A DNA stretch of 64,000 nucleotides, from the NCBI GenBank assembly GCA_963691705.1, contig OY829544.1, positions 34,803,917 through 34,867,916 of the forward strand, read 5' to 3'. The position numbers and the translations under genes were made by a program. Under the pieces are notes generated by a model that did not search any database, was not told where the DNA came from, and worked only from the letters and a program-made list of their open reading frames with translations. The first letter of the stretch is position 1, and the number at the start of each line of letters is the position of its first letter. Shown piece by piece: positions 1-9,936 of the stretch. Source of the DNA: Viola odorata. Its lineage: Eukaryota > Streptophyta > Magnoliopsida > Malpighiales > Violaceae.

Positions 1-1310
1 GGAGTTATTTCCGGAGTTTTGCTTCCGCATTTCATTATGGCGTAATCACCTTGTTTCTCTTTTTTTTTGCAAAAAAAATATATTTAGAATATGACATATG
101 AGGTTGTATCCACCTGATTAGTGCATACAATTTTTATAGCGTAAGTCATGGATGTGAACGATATCATGTGGCTTTCGGTAGGGTCAGCGTGACCCCACTG
201 GATTTTTTTTAAACATATATAGTTAATGTACTTTTTTATGGTAGGAAGAATTATTTCGATAAGTTTTAAATCAAATTCACCCGACTGAAAAGTATAAATC
301 TAAACTATATGTAAATTTGATGGGTTAGATTGTTTTGTTTCCTATTTTCTTCACTTTAAAATTTAAGTTATATAAGGAAAATATAGTGGTATTTTTTTTT
401 GTCGAGACCATCTGGTAATTCGGTCATCATATTAGGTGTCGACTACTCCGAATTCGAGCTAGGTAGAATCCCGAAGGGTGGTAAAACTCTCTCTCGGAAG
501 GAAAGTCTAGTGGTATTAATAAATTAACCAACTAGATTCTTTTCTTAAAAGGAAAAAAGAAATTAAGTAGTAAACTTCATTTATTTACTTTTTGTTTTCC
601 TATTCGGTAATTCAATCCATTGGTTGACTAATCCGAATTCGAGTTCTAAATACTAAATTTTATTAATTATAAAACAACTTATTACCAAAGTAAATCTGTC
701 AACAATAATAGTTCTTTGCAAACATTGCTATAGAGCTTGTAGTTCCCTTTCGCATTCAGGTTCTACTGTAGAAAGCTGGTTTCCAAAACCAAGAAGGTTT
801 AATTGGTGTTTAGTAAACACCTTTCAAACTGGGTTTCTTGAAAAATTAGGGTCTAAAAGAATTGGTTTTGAAAAACACGGGAAGGAGGTGAAACATTTGA
901 AGTGGACAAAAATATTAATACAAATTTGAAAGAATTACACTTATACCATGTATAAGTTATCTTCAAATTTCCTAATCTCCTCATTATTCTCGTTTTCTTC
1001 TGACGAACCACAAGAACCCTAGCTAACAAATTGTCGTTCTCCTCTATTTGGCTCGCCGTCCTCCGTTACTTGGATCGCCCTCCTCTGCTGCTTGGATCGA
1101 CGTCCTTCTCTGCTTGGATTGTCGTCGAGTCACCGAAGTCGTTTGTGGGCATCTCTTCTTCTCCTCTGCTTGAAATTCTTTCTGCGGCCATGTGAGTTTC
1201 TCTTTCTCACCCTCACCCTCACCCTCACCCTTCGCCTCTCACTCTTGCCGCCTCTCACCCTCGCCGCCTTTGTCTCACCCTCGCCTTCTCTATCTCGCCA
1301 CCTGTAAGGG
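1..1310. other. Unrecognised left flank of the nest
   Basis: No gene or known element is recognised here. The first ~1000 bases are AT-rich. Two imperfect copies of a motif ending in a CCGAATTCGAG core occur near 412-459 and 602-645. From about 1019 to 1310 the sequence turns C/T-rich, with a short CTCACC hexamer run near 1207-1231. Small open frames across it are low-complexity Ser/Leu/Arg translations and are not convincing. Similarity to the 3-prime untranslated region of element B starts abruptly near 1311, so the junction with element A is there. This stretch shows no match to the 5-prime LTR of element A. Confidence 0.5.
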
Positions 1311-2402
1311 ATTCCTTGGCTAGAAAGAGGAGAAGTTGATGAGTAACACTCGCTGGAGGGGTCACGACAGCGAGGGCTAGACGACGACTTTTGTATTAAA
1401 GCAGCAGGCACGGGTGTTTCTTTCTTCGCTTGCCATTTAACATTGGTTGGGAGTTGCAGTTGTTGATCCTTGTTGTATGTTTCTGCTTTGAGCATTGAGG
1501 CTTGCTGCCATTACTTCCCCACACTTATCTTGTATGGTCTGTCTTGCCCTAGATATGCTTTCAGCATCTTGACTTTGCTTCTTCATCTTCCCCACACTTA
1601 TCCTCTTCTGCGTCTAGCCCTTGCCGTTTTTACTAAAGAGTGTTACTCACCTGCCAAAGAAAGATCAAAGAAAAGACTCAAGTGGTTAGAGGAGAAAACA
1701 AAGAAGGGGAATGGATGAGTGCCGAGGGCAGGATGGCGAAGAAGAGAAGAAAATAGAAATAGAGAAGAAACAGAAGGAAGGAGAAAAGAAAAAAAAATAA
1801 AACTGCAAAGTCTTTTCGTCATTTCGTTGCTTTCCCCCGTCTAATGGTGCCTATACCCAGGGATATCATGAAAACCTAGCTAGGGCCTAGTTAAGCATTA
1901 AATCACACATGAATAAAATGGCATGAGGCTCAATGTGCTTACGGGGTGCTAATTGTGACTACTGGTATCTAGGCCAAGACTGTTCATAAGGGCAAGCCTG
2001 TTAAGTTGTGCAAGGTCAGGCATAGATGCAATGAATGATAGTTTCTTCTATGTACCAAAAGTCAAAATTGTATGTCAAACAAGGGGGTTTTAAGATAGGG
2101 CAGTGCAAAAGTTAAAAAGAAAATCCGAATTTTTTTAAAACACACGAAACATGCAGTCATGCAATCAAGCAAGTAAATAAACATGCAGTCAAACGAAGTA
2201 AAAAAATAAACACGCAAACAGATAAATCCCTCCCTACACTTAGCCAGCGCATTGTCCTCAATGCGGGAAGGGCATATAGTCAAAACAAAAAGAAAGCTTC
2301 AAAAAAGTAAAGGGTTTACCCGGGAGTGAAGATTGTACAAAATGGTGCCTGAAGGTAAAAATATTTAAGGAGGGGGGGGGGGGGGGGGGGGGTTGTTTGG
2401 TA
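1311..2402 (-). other. Element A 3-prime untranslated region
   Basis: This stretch resembles the region between the Athila ORF and the 3-prime LTR in element B (about 27480-28700). Shared landmarks include a GAGTAACAC segment near 1340 and 27533, and a CACACTTAG segment near 2235 and 28554. No convincing gene lies in it. A run of 21 G at 2372-2392 sits just downstream of the Athila ORF stop in the minus-strand sense. In element B another ~530 bases separate the equivalent region from the LTR; these and the LTR are absent in A. Confidence 0.65.
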
Positions 2403-4269
2403 TCAAGAGCTAGGCTCAGAGCCTAGTTGGGTGGTACGTTGTGCGATCTGGTCTGGAAGGAGCTTGAGTTGTTGGAGAATGACATGGAGGAGTTCATTTG
2501 ATTCTTCAATGGCTGCTGTGAGTCTGGTGCTGTCTTGGGCAAGAGGTGGTTGGTCATCGAGGGCAGGATCTTCTGTTGTAGGCTTTGTTGGCCGTGAAGA
2601 CTTGGCTTGGGCAGGACATCGGGCACTGGACTTGGTACCTTGGGCAAGATCTGGGTAAGAGATCTTCTCACCATGTTTTGCTCCAAAGGCTTGCTCCTTT
2701 GCCGGCGTATAACCTGTGCTGAAACTCAAAATACCTCGTGAGATACATAGGTACCCTATCCCATCAAGGGTTTTGGTGTCAAGATCCTTAAAGGAAACAT
2801 GTGAGAATAAGTTGCAAGATTGCACATCCAAGCCGTGAATTTTAACGGCAAAACGAGTCACAAGAGATCCTAAAACTAGGCTGCGTGAATTGTTTTGAAC
2901 ACTAGAAATAGCATGCACAACCCAGTACCCTAAATTTACTCGATTCTTATGAACCATACACCACAAGAAAAAGAGTTCTTGCATCGATAGCTGGCCCGAT
3001 GAATTGTACTTACTTGCGAAGGTAAGGGCCAGGAACCGGTGCAAGATCCTCAATGCAGGGTCTGTAATCTCATGCCCCTTAGCAGTTTTAGGCTTATACT
3101 CGGCATTGGAATTGCCGGTAAGCTCTTGAAACACAGTATGGGCATCGAAATCACTAGGATAAATAGTTAGAGAATTCTTATAAGCAGCAGACTCTAATTC
3201 ATCACTTTTCACAAAATTCAGCAAGCAGTTAAAACCATTAAGGGACAATTTGGACCATTTGTTCATCAAACAAAAATTTACAACCTCTAGAGTAGAAAAA
3301 TTAGGTCCGGGTTTGCCTTTTGGCTTAAAATGGTCTTGGCAAGCCAGAAGGTGGTGAAGAACTCAAGAGAGAGCTCAAGAAAGGAGAGAGTGCTCTAGAT
3401 AGAAGAGAGCTTCCCAACCAATGTTCTAGATGAGCTCTCGGACTCGAGTCCCAATGCCCATCTTATCTAAAAAGGGTAAATTCAAGTGCGCACAGGGGCT
3501 AACGCCTTTGGCTCTAAACATACTCAGCCTATCTATGGAGAACTTATCATCAAAATTTAACCACCCATGCAAAAGAGAAGGGTTAGAAGGCACCTGGGAT
3601 GTAGACGATGAAGTTGGTGTCTTCCCCTCGACACCAGTCTGCTCAGCTATCTTTTGCAGCTTCCTCGAGGCTGATGTATGGGCTTTACCTTTTTCCACAG
3701 AGCTCATCTTCCTCTTCTTTTTAGTGGGGGTTGGTGTTTTCATCTCTTTCTCTTCCTCAGCCGCCTCAGCCACGGTGACTTCATCTTCTTCTTTCTCCAG
3801 ATCTGCACGTTCTGTAGATTGCTTTTCCTTCTCAACTTCTCTCTCTTCCATTTTTTTGGGTTCACCACTCACCTTGTGGATCGACTTCGACACCAGTACT
3901 TCTTTCTGCACCTCCTCCACTGTCAGTTGATGAGAAATCGCCAGTGGCATCTTGGTCTTTTTAGCTTTGGAGCTTCCAGCCGCGGAGCTGGGTTGGAGCT
4001 TCACGACCCGACCAGATCTGGTCATTGTGGATGTGGGGGGAATGGAACCGGTGATTTCGACGTCTTCTTCATCGGAGAGAGGCTTGATCGGGGTGGCATT
4101 TGTGTGGGGGGGGGGGGGTTGTTAGGCACGTTTTTCCCACTATGATTCGGAGTAGAGGGTTTGGGAAGGCGAGGAGTCCGAGCTAGAAACTTGGTTGTGT
4201 GTGGGAGAGTCTGGGTTTGGAATGTAACCCTTGGTGGACTTGTGGGCAACCCTTTTAGTTCTTGTCATT
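2403..4269 (-). pseudogene. Athila-type late ORF (env position) of element A, broken
   Basis: Two long frames (4025-3426 and 3269-2403) plus a start near 4269 (MTRTKRVAHKSTKG) together cover one protein encoded after integrase, at the position where Athila elements carry an extra ORF. The N-terminal part is Lys/Glu-rich. The C-terminal part contains a conserved stretch, near 3050-2940, with a HRFLALTFA motif and an LQELFFLWC-like motif that also occurs in element B. This looks like the ATHILA ORF-1 family (Pfam PF03078). The role is unknown; calling it an envelope protein is not supported. A 13-G run at 4106-4118 breaks the frame near the start, and a TAG after the VRELI motif near 3426 separates the two long frames. 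Confidence 0.7.
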
Positions 4270-4369
4270 GGAAAGAGAGTGAGTTGTTGACTAGGTGAGA
4301 CGAAAAAGAATAAAATAAAATGGAGGAAAGTGTGTGGAGGGAGAAAAGGCGATGAGAGTGACAAGAGAG

Positions 4370-4924
4370 AAAGGTGAGCAGGGTAATAGAGAGAGAAAAG
4401 GTTTTGGCAGAGGAAAGAGGGAGAAGGGAAACCAAGTCACTATCAAGGATGATTTGATTTCTGACCGTTAGCGACGTGGCGCAAGGGGAGCGTCTGATAG
4501 CAGCTGAATCTCAACAGACCTGTGCCAACTGTCAAAAAGCAACATTTTTAAAATTCAAAGAGGTGGTTAGGAGAGATAAAAAATAAAAAAAGGGAGAATA
4601 AAGTAAGGAATAAAATAATAAAGAGGGGACAAGATTAATTAAGAGGGAGGATATTAGTGATGATTAAATATAGGAAAATGGGAAACAATAAATTAGAAAA
4701 TAAAAATAAACAAACATCCTAATTAATATACACAACAACAAATAAAAGCAAAAAGATAAGTATAGCAAATAAAAATAACAAAGAAAATTAAAACCAGAAA
4801 GACGAAAATAATTAAAAGTTCGCGCAACACGACAAATAAAAGGCAAAAGGTGGGTGAAACCAAACGTGAGGCGGTGCCTCTAGTGGCCCTCATTAACGTC
4901 TAGGCCTAGACATTTGCTGGCTAT
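4370..4924 (-). other. Spacer between integrase and Athila ORF of element A
   Basis: This is about 550 bases of AT- and purine-rich sequence without a supported gene. The corresponding spacer in element B (about 30800-31140) has similar composition. It may hold the splice acceptor for a subgenomic mRNA of the late ORF, as proposed for envelope-position ORFs, but no specific site can be fixed by eye. Confidence 0.45.
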
Positions 4925-6240
4925 CTAGGTCTGGACGGGTGGGTTTACCACCTCCTCTTCCTCTGTTGTAAAGGGCTTGAATGCTTCATAAAAAGGCTTC
5001 AGGCGGTGGCCATTGACTTTAAACATTGTTCCCGAGTCTAGACTTTGAATCTCGACAGCTCTATGGTCAAACACGGTCGTGACCCCGTATGGACCTGTCC
5101 ATTTTGATTTGAGCTTTCCTGCAAAAAGTCTGAAGCGAGAGTTGTACAATAGAACGTTTTGGCCAACAACAAATGATTTAGGAGATAACAACTTATCGTG
5201 GTAGGCTTTTGTCTTGCCCTCGTAAATGAGGGCGTTTTCATAGGCATCATCATGAAGTTTCTCGAGCTCTTGGATCTATAAATGACGATGCTTACCTGCC
5301 TCCCCTAGGTCCATATTGACCTTCCTAATAGCCCAAAAGGCCTTGTGCTTAATTTTCACTGGGAGGTGACATGGCTTGCCATAGACCAGCCTATACAGAG
5401 TCATCCCAACCGAGGTCTTGAAGCAATCCTATAAGCCCAAAGGGCGTTGTCCAGTTTTAAACTCCAATCTTTGCGAGATTGGTTGACTGTTTTCTCAAGG
5501 ATGGACTTGATTTCCCGATTGGAGACCTCAGCTTGCCCATTTGTTTGGGGATGGTATGTCGTGGATACTCGGTGAGTTACCCCATATTTGTTGAGAAGAG
5601 AAGAGACAACTCGATTACAGAAATATATTCCATGGTCGCTGATAAGGGCTCGAGGGGTTCCAAATCGGTTGAAGATATGGGTGCGCAGAAAGTTCACCAC
5701 AACTTTAGAATCATCAGTTTTCGTTGCCTTGGTCTCGATCTACCTGGAGACATAATCGACAACAAGAAGGATGTACGTATTCCGAAAGGAGTTTGGGAAT
5801 GGACCCATGAAATCAATCCCCAGATGTCAAAAATCTCACAAGAAATGATATTGGTTAGAGACATCTGGTTGCGAGCGCCTATATTCCCTGTTGCTTGACA
5901 TCAAGGGCAAGACGCGCAGTACATATAGTTTTCCTTGAAAATTGACGGCCAGTAGAGACCGGATTCGAGGACCTTTAGAGCTGTCTTTTTGGTTGCGAAA
6001 TGATTGCCTTCTGTCGATGAATGGAAAAACTGTAAGATGGAGGGCACCTCATCCATTGTTACGCATCTCCTGATGATTTGATCTGAACAGTGCTTCCATA
6101 AGTAAGGACTGTCCCAGACATAGTACCTGGACTGTTTCTTGATGCGTTGACGTTCGGATGTCGAGGAATTGGCAGGGAAAGAGCTAGTCGTAAGATAGTT
6201 AGCTATATCAAAAAACCAGAGAAAATGGACAACTTAGGCA
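4925..6240 (-). pseudogene. Integrase of element A, broken
   Basis: The integrase region follows RNase H on the minus strand. A core-domain piece at 5700-5401 contains the [20 protein letters not shown] motif expected around the catalytic Glu. The C-terminal piece at 5191-4925 has VGQNVLLYNSRFRLFAGKLK, the typical substrate-binding end of gypsy integrases. The zinc-binding N-terminal part near 6100-5900 is recognisable only by comparison with element B. Several stops and frameshifts lie between the pieces, so no functional enzyme can be made. No chromodomain was seen. The stop at 4925 is followed by a non-coding stretch (about 4370-4924) before the Athila ORF. Confidence 0.75.
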
Positions 6241-6281
6241 AGACATAGATGCTCGTCAGGGAAGGTATCACGAATGGGCAC

Positions 6282-6767
6282 CTATGAATCATCCTCTTGG
6301 GCTAGAAGCCTGCTCAAATGGTTTGCAACCAAATTCTCTCTACCTTTCTTATCTTTGATCAAGATATCAAACTCTTGAAGTAACAAGATCCATTGAATGA
6401 GGCAGGGCTTGTCGTCGGCTTTCGTCAATAGACATCTAAGGGCCGAATGGTCAGAATAGACTATGACATGTATGCCCAAGAGGTATTTTCTGAACTTATC
6501 TATGGCATAGACAACTGCCAAAAGCTCTTTCTCTGTAGTGGTGTAGTTCTGCTAGGCTGGATCTAGCAACTTCGAAGCATAGTAGATGACATATGTTTCC
6601 TTATCTTTCTTCTGGCCCAGGACAGCTCCAAGGGCATGATTACTAGCATCACACATGCTCTCAAAAGGAAGTGACCAGTCGGGGGCTCGAATGATGGGAG
6701 CAGATACGAGTTTGTTCTTGAGCATATGAAACGAGGCTTTGCTACTATCATCAAACACAAATTCCAC
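6282..6767 (-). pseudogene. RNase H domain of element A
   Basis: Two frames in series make up the RNase H-like domain that follows reverse transcriptase in gypsy pol. The first (6767-6552) holds SMCDASNHALGAVLGQKKD and ends LLDPA. The second (6521-6282) holds VYAIDKFRKYLLG, IVYSDHSALRCLL and ENLVANHLSRL. These are the usual landmarks of the retroelement RNase H: the DAS start, the SDH segment and the ADHLSRL end. A TAG stop at 6552-6554 divides them where relatives normally have a Gln. Element B carries a stop at the same codon. Confidence 0.8.
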
Positions 6768-6838
6768 ATCTTTCTAAAGCAACCGATACATAGGCTGGGT
6801 GATTTTGGAGAAATCCTTGATGAACCACTTGTAAAAAC

Positions 6839-7186
6839 CTACATGCCCAAGAAAAGAACGCACACTCGGACACAGGAGGGGTAGGGAAAGGATTCGATTA
6901 CCTCACTTTTTGCTTTATCAACCTCAATTCCCTTGCTAGAGATGATGTGGCCTAAGATGAGACCTTGATCTACCATGAAGTGACACTTCTCAAAGTTCAA
7001 CACTAGATTGGTCTTAATGCAGCGTTGTAGAATTTTTTTCAAGTTGGTTAGGCATTTGGAGAAGGAATTGCCATAGACCGTGAAGTCTTTCATAAAGACC
7101 TCGATGCCTTTCTCAACAAATTTCGAAAAGATGCTCATCATGCAACGCTGGAAAGTAGCGGGGGCATTACATAAGCCAAAAGGCAT
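6839..7186 (-). pseudogene. Reverse transcriptase, palm part, of element A (active site changed)
   Basis: The frame begins MPFGLCNAPATFQRCM, the conserved step before the reverse-transcriptase active site. It runs through the segment that should read FMDDF but reads FMKDF: the first Asp of the catalytic pair is replaced by Lys (codon 7088-7090). Element B has the normal FMDDF. The change removes a metal-binding residue, so the enzyme would be inactive. The 5-prime half of the domain lies in the neighbouring frame (7190-8311), separated by a stop beside the conserved MPFG. Confidence 0.85.
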
Positions 7187-7189
7187 TCT

Positions 7190-8569
7190 TCAGTATGCGA
7201 AGGTACCAAACAGACAAGTGAAGGTTGTCCTTTCTTGATCCTCTAGGGTAATTGGAATCTGGTGGAAATTGAAATAGCCGTCCAGACAACAATAATGCGT
7301 CTTACCCGCGAGACACTCTAACATCTGATCAATAAATGGGAGTGGAAAATGATCTTTCCTGGTGGCTGCATTCAGACGACGGTAGTCTATACACACTCTC
7401 CAACCATTCTGGATTCTAGTTGGGATTAATGTACCATCTTGCCCTGTAGTGATAGTGATGCCAGTTTTCTTAGGCACAACCTGGACGTGGCTCACCCATG
7501 GATTGTCAGAAATGGGGTAGATAACACCTGCATCTAGTAACTTTAACACCTCTTTCTTTACCACTTCCATCATGGGAGGATTCAATCTACATTGAGGCTG
7601 ACGAATAGTCTTGCTGGCATCCTTAAGATGGATTCTATGGGTGCATCGGGCTGGTGAAAAGCTCTTGATATCGGCAATTGTCCAACCGATGGCTTGCTTA
7701 AACTCCTTTAGCAAAGAAATCAACTCTTTTTCCTCTAGCTCATCAAGCTTGTTAGAGATGATAGCTGTAAGTGACTCGTTGGCACCAAGATAAGCATATT
7801 TGAGGTACGATAGTAAAGTTTTCAATTCAAGAATTGGTGCTTGCAAGAGAGAAGAAGGAAGCTTGATATGGTCATCATGGTGAGGAGAGATAACAGGAGG
7901 TTCTGGAGAGAGGATAGGTTGCTCCTCTAATGCAGCTACAACTGAGTGTAGCTCAGGTGGTGTGACCACTGTCGATGCCAAGTTAGCTAGTACCTCTGGT
8001 GTGATACTTCTGTCGAGGGCAAGCTGCAATGGATCAACAGAATTTAATTCAGCGATTTCATTAATAAATAGATCAATTAAATCAACATAATTGAGACTAG
8101 AAAATTCGGAAGGATATCGCATGGATTCAAGCATGTTGAACTTAATGATTTGGCCATCAAATTCGAGAGAAATGGTAGCATCATGGACGTCTATCTTGGC
8201 CCTGACAATGGCAAAAAATGGTCTTCCCACTAGGATATCTGAGGCCTTAGGGGATCTTTCATCCTCTATAGCAATAACGTAGAAACCTGTAGAAAATATG
8301 AAGTCACCCACTTGGACAAAGACATCTTCAATAACACCTTAGGGGTAGATGACGGAGCGGTCTGCTAGTTGTATCGTAAGCCTGGTGCTTTTGAGTGGGC
8401 CAAGGCCTGGACTGTTATAGATAGTCAAGGGCATGACATTGATGCCAGTGCCCAAATCACACATCGAAAAAGCTATGAGTCGCCCAAAGTATGTTGGATT
8501 TGCCTCTGTTTGCCCAGGAAGTCTACCTCTATTTTTCAACTCCTTCATCTCAGCATTCATAACATTCAT
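7190..8569 (-). pseudogene. Protease and first half of reverse transcriptase of element A
   Basis: The frame at 8569-8339 holds the retropepsin-like protease motif CDLGTGINVMPLTIYNS, using the DLG form common in Athila elements. A stop (VIYP, then TAA at about 8340) separates it from a 373-residue frame at 8311-7190. That frame contains the connecting region, CTHRIHLKDASKTIRQP, WVSHVQVVPKKTGIT, WRVCIDYRRLNAATRKDHFP and CCLDGYFNFHQI, all standard reverse-transcriptase blocks. The region upstream of the protease is shorter than in element B: the segment before IAFSMCDLG is joined directly to the NRGRLPGQTE end of gag, indicating an internal deletion. Confidence 0.85.
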
Positions 8570-8779
8570 TTGCTTCTGAAGCTCGGAAATGACATTCTTA
8601 TAATTGACTACGTCATCAACAGGTGGAGGGACAGTAGTTAGATCCTTAGAAGGTGGATACTGGTATTGCTGACTGTTGTGGTATGGAGGTGCTTGAAATT
8701 TTGCATGTTGAAGATGGATACTAGTATTGCTGACTGATGCTGCTATGGTGGTGGCTGACTAGGGCCAGCCGATTGAGGA

Positions 8780-9349
8780 TTATGAGACCAGTTGAAATTG
8801 GGGTACTTCCAGCCCTGGTTGTAGTTCTGGCCATATGGGGGCATTGTAACCACCAACAACATTAACTGAAATTTTCTCTAGAATATAGGGACAAGCGTCT
8901 GTAGAATCATCAATAAAGTTACAAATTTGGCAGGCCTTGATCTGGACAGGTTGCCCTGAAGCCATATTCTGTAGCATGCCCGTGATGATTGTCAATTGAT
9001 TTTCTATGGCAGTAACGCGGACATCCTGAGTGTGATTTGCCACCTTTTCTGATGGAACGATAGTCTTGGCTATAAGCTCAATGATAGCTTTGGCTGCAGC
9101 TGGAGTATGGGCATAAAGGGAACCACCGGTTGCAGCATCCAATAAAGCCTTGTCATATGGTTTCAAGCCTTCATAGAAATACTGGATAAGATCATGGTCA
9201 GTCAGATTGTGCGAAGGGTACAAGGCTTGCATCTTCTTATATCGCTCATGATACTACCCTAGACTCTCATCAGCCTTTTGAACAATAGATACTAGTTACT
9301 TGCGGGTCACGCTTTCCGTAGATGCTGGATAATACTTATCAGTGAAGGC
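8780..9349 (-). pseudogene. gag of element A, C-terminal segment
   Basis: Open over 150 residues (9232-8780), this contains FYEGLKPYDKALLDAATGGS and the nucleocapsid-type motif CQICNFIDDSTDAC, a degenerate zinc knuckle lacking a clear His. The same segments occur in element B. The N-terminal side is cut at 9349 by insertion of element C and continues at 25014. Stops near 9255 and 9299 interrupt the frame between the insertion and the long open part. Gag would form the particle that packages the RNA. Confidence 0.8.
9345..9349. repeat. Target-site duplication AAGGC (left) of element C
   Basis: AAGGC directly precedes the first TG of the 5-prime LTR of element C. The same five bases follow its 3-prime LTR at 25009-25013. 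Element B shows the undisturbed site in its own gag (GTGAAGGCCTTTGACATCTC near 35991), which confirms that the two halves of A join here. Confidence 0.95.
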
Positions 9350-9850
9350 TGATAACTGATAATGTAACATCAAGGGGCATTTTTATCCTTACACCCAGCG
9401 TTAAGGTCGGAAAACGGTAGTTCCCACTAGGCGACCGCCTCTCACCCACATAGCGATAGACCCTGGGATGGTCGACATCAGCGGGGGGGGGGGGGGGGGG
9501 GGGGGGGGGGTCTCACATGTTATCTAGCCACATGCACGGCGTTTTCCCATCCCAGGCGGGCCCTGACGTCGCTCAGGATACTTAGGCATTATCTTCCCTA
9601 GATAACGCCCACCCCTTAGAACTAACGCTCGTATTTTGCTTATAAATACCTCAGCATGCAAGATTTGAGGTAAGCCTAAGATCGCTAGCCAAAACTCTGC
9701 TATTTTCACCACCCTCACTGACTTAAGCATCGAAGTGTCTACGCCGGAGACCCCCTCCGGCGCTTTGCAGGTACATCGAATGGTGGTAAACAGTAACTTC
9801 AAGAAGCCATTTTCCCCTTCAACCCTTCGACAAGAGTCCAGATCTTATCA
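9350..9850 (+). repeat. 5-prime LTR of element C
   Basis: It starts TGATAACTGATAATG and ends GATCTTATCA, and matches 24523-25008. It contains a run of 28 G at 9483-9510 where the other LTR has only 9 G, which accounts for most of the length difference. A TATAAATA box lies at 9641-9648. Confidence 0.95.
9641..9648 (+). promoter_or_regulatory. TATA box in the 5-prime LTR of element C
   Basis: TATAAATA lies about 290 bases into the LTR. The same box is at 24799-24806 in the 3-prime LTR and at 51965-51972 in the related LTR of D2. Transcription of the element would start some 30 bases downstream; this is inferred from position only. Confidence 0.7.
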
Positions 9851-9853
9851 AAT

Positions 9854-9870
9854 TGGTGCTTTCATTGAGA
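9854..9870 (+). other. Primer binding site of element C
   Basis: TGGTGCTTTCATTGAGA begins three bases after the LTR, as expected for the tRNA primer site that starts minus-strand DNA synthesis. D2 has a close match at 52177. The TGG start pairs with a tRNA CCA end. The primer tRNA was not identified. Confidence 0.75.
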
Positions 9871-9936
9871 GCTTTGGTTTTATTAAGTGAGCGTCCTTAA
9901 TAGCCAAGCTTTATTTTTCTTGGAGATCGAAGGATC

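Larger units (their letters stand above)
1311..9349 (-). mobile_element. Element A (Athila-like), segment 1: gag end, pol, Athila ORF, 3-prime UTR
   Basis: This is the largest of three pieces of one minus-strand Ty3/gypsy element. Read right to left it carries the end of gag, protease, reverse transcriptase, RNase H, integrase, an Athila-type late ORF and an untranslated region. The same order and recognisable sequence occur in element B (25391-38230). Its right edge is the target duplication AAGGC (9345-9349) made by insertion of element C; the reading continues at 25014. The left edge near 1311 is not an LTR, so the 3-prime LTR and polypurine tract are missing. Frames are broken many times, the protease region is shortened, and the first catalytic Asp of the reverse transcriptase is replaced by Lys. 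It is inferred to be the oldest element of the nest. Confidence 0.85.

Noticed and set aside
1207..1231. CTCACC repeats as telomere-like DNA
   Set aside because: Plant telomere units are seven bases (CCCTAAA); this is a short simple repeat.
3430..4145. Plus-strand frames of 155-166 codons across the Athila ORF
   Set aside because: They are mirror frames of the Lys/Glu-rich coding strand and give Ser/Phe-rich translations without family support.
2403..4269. Athila late ORF as a retroviral envelope gene
   Set aside because: No signal peptide, membrane segment or cleavage site was seen; only the position matches.
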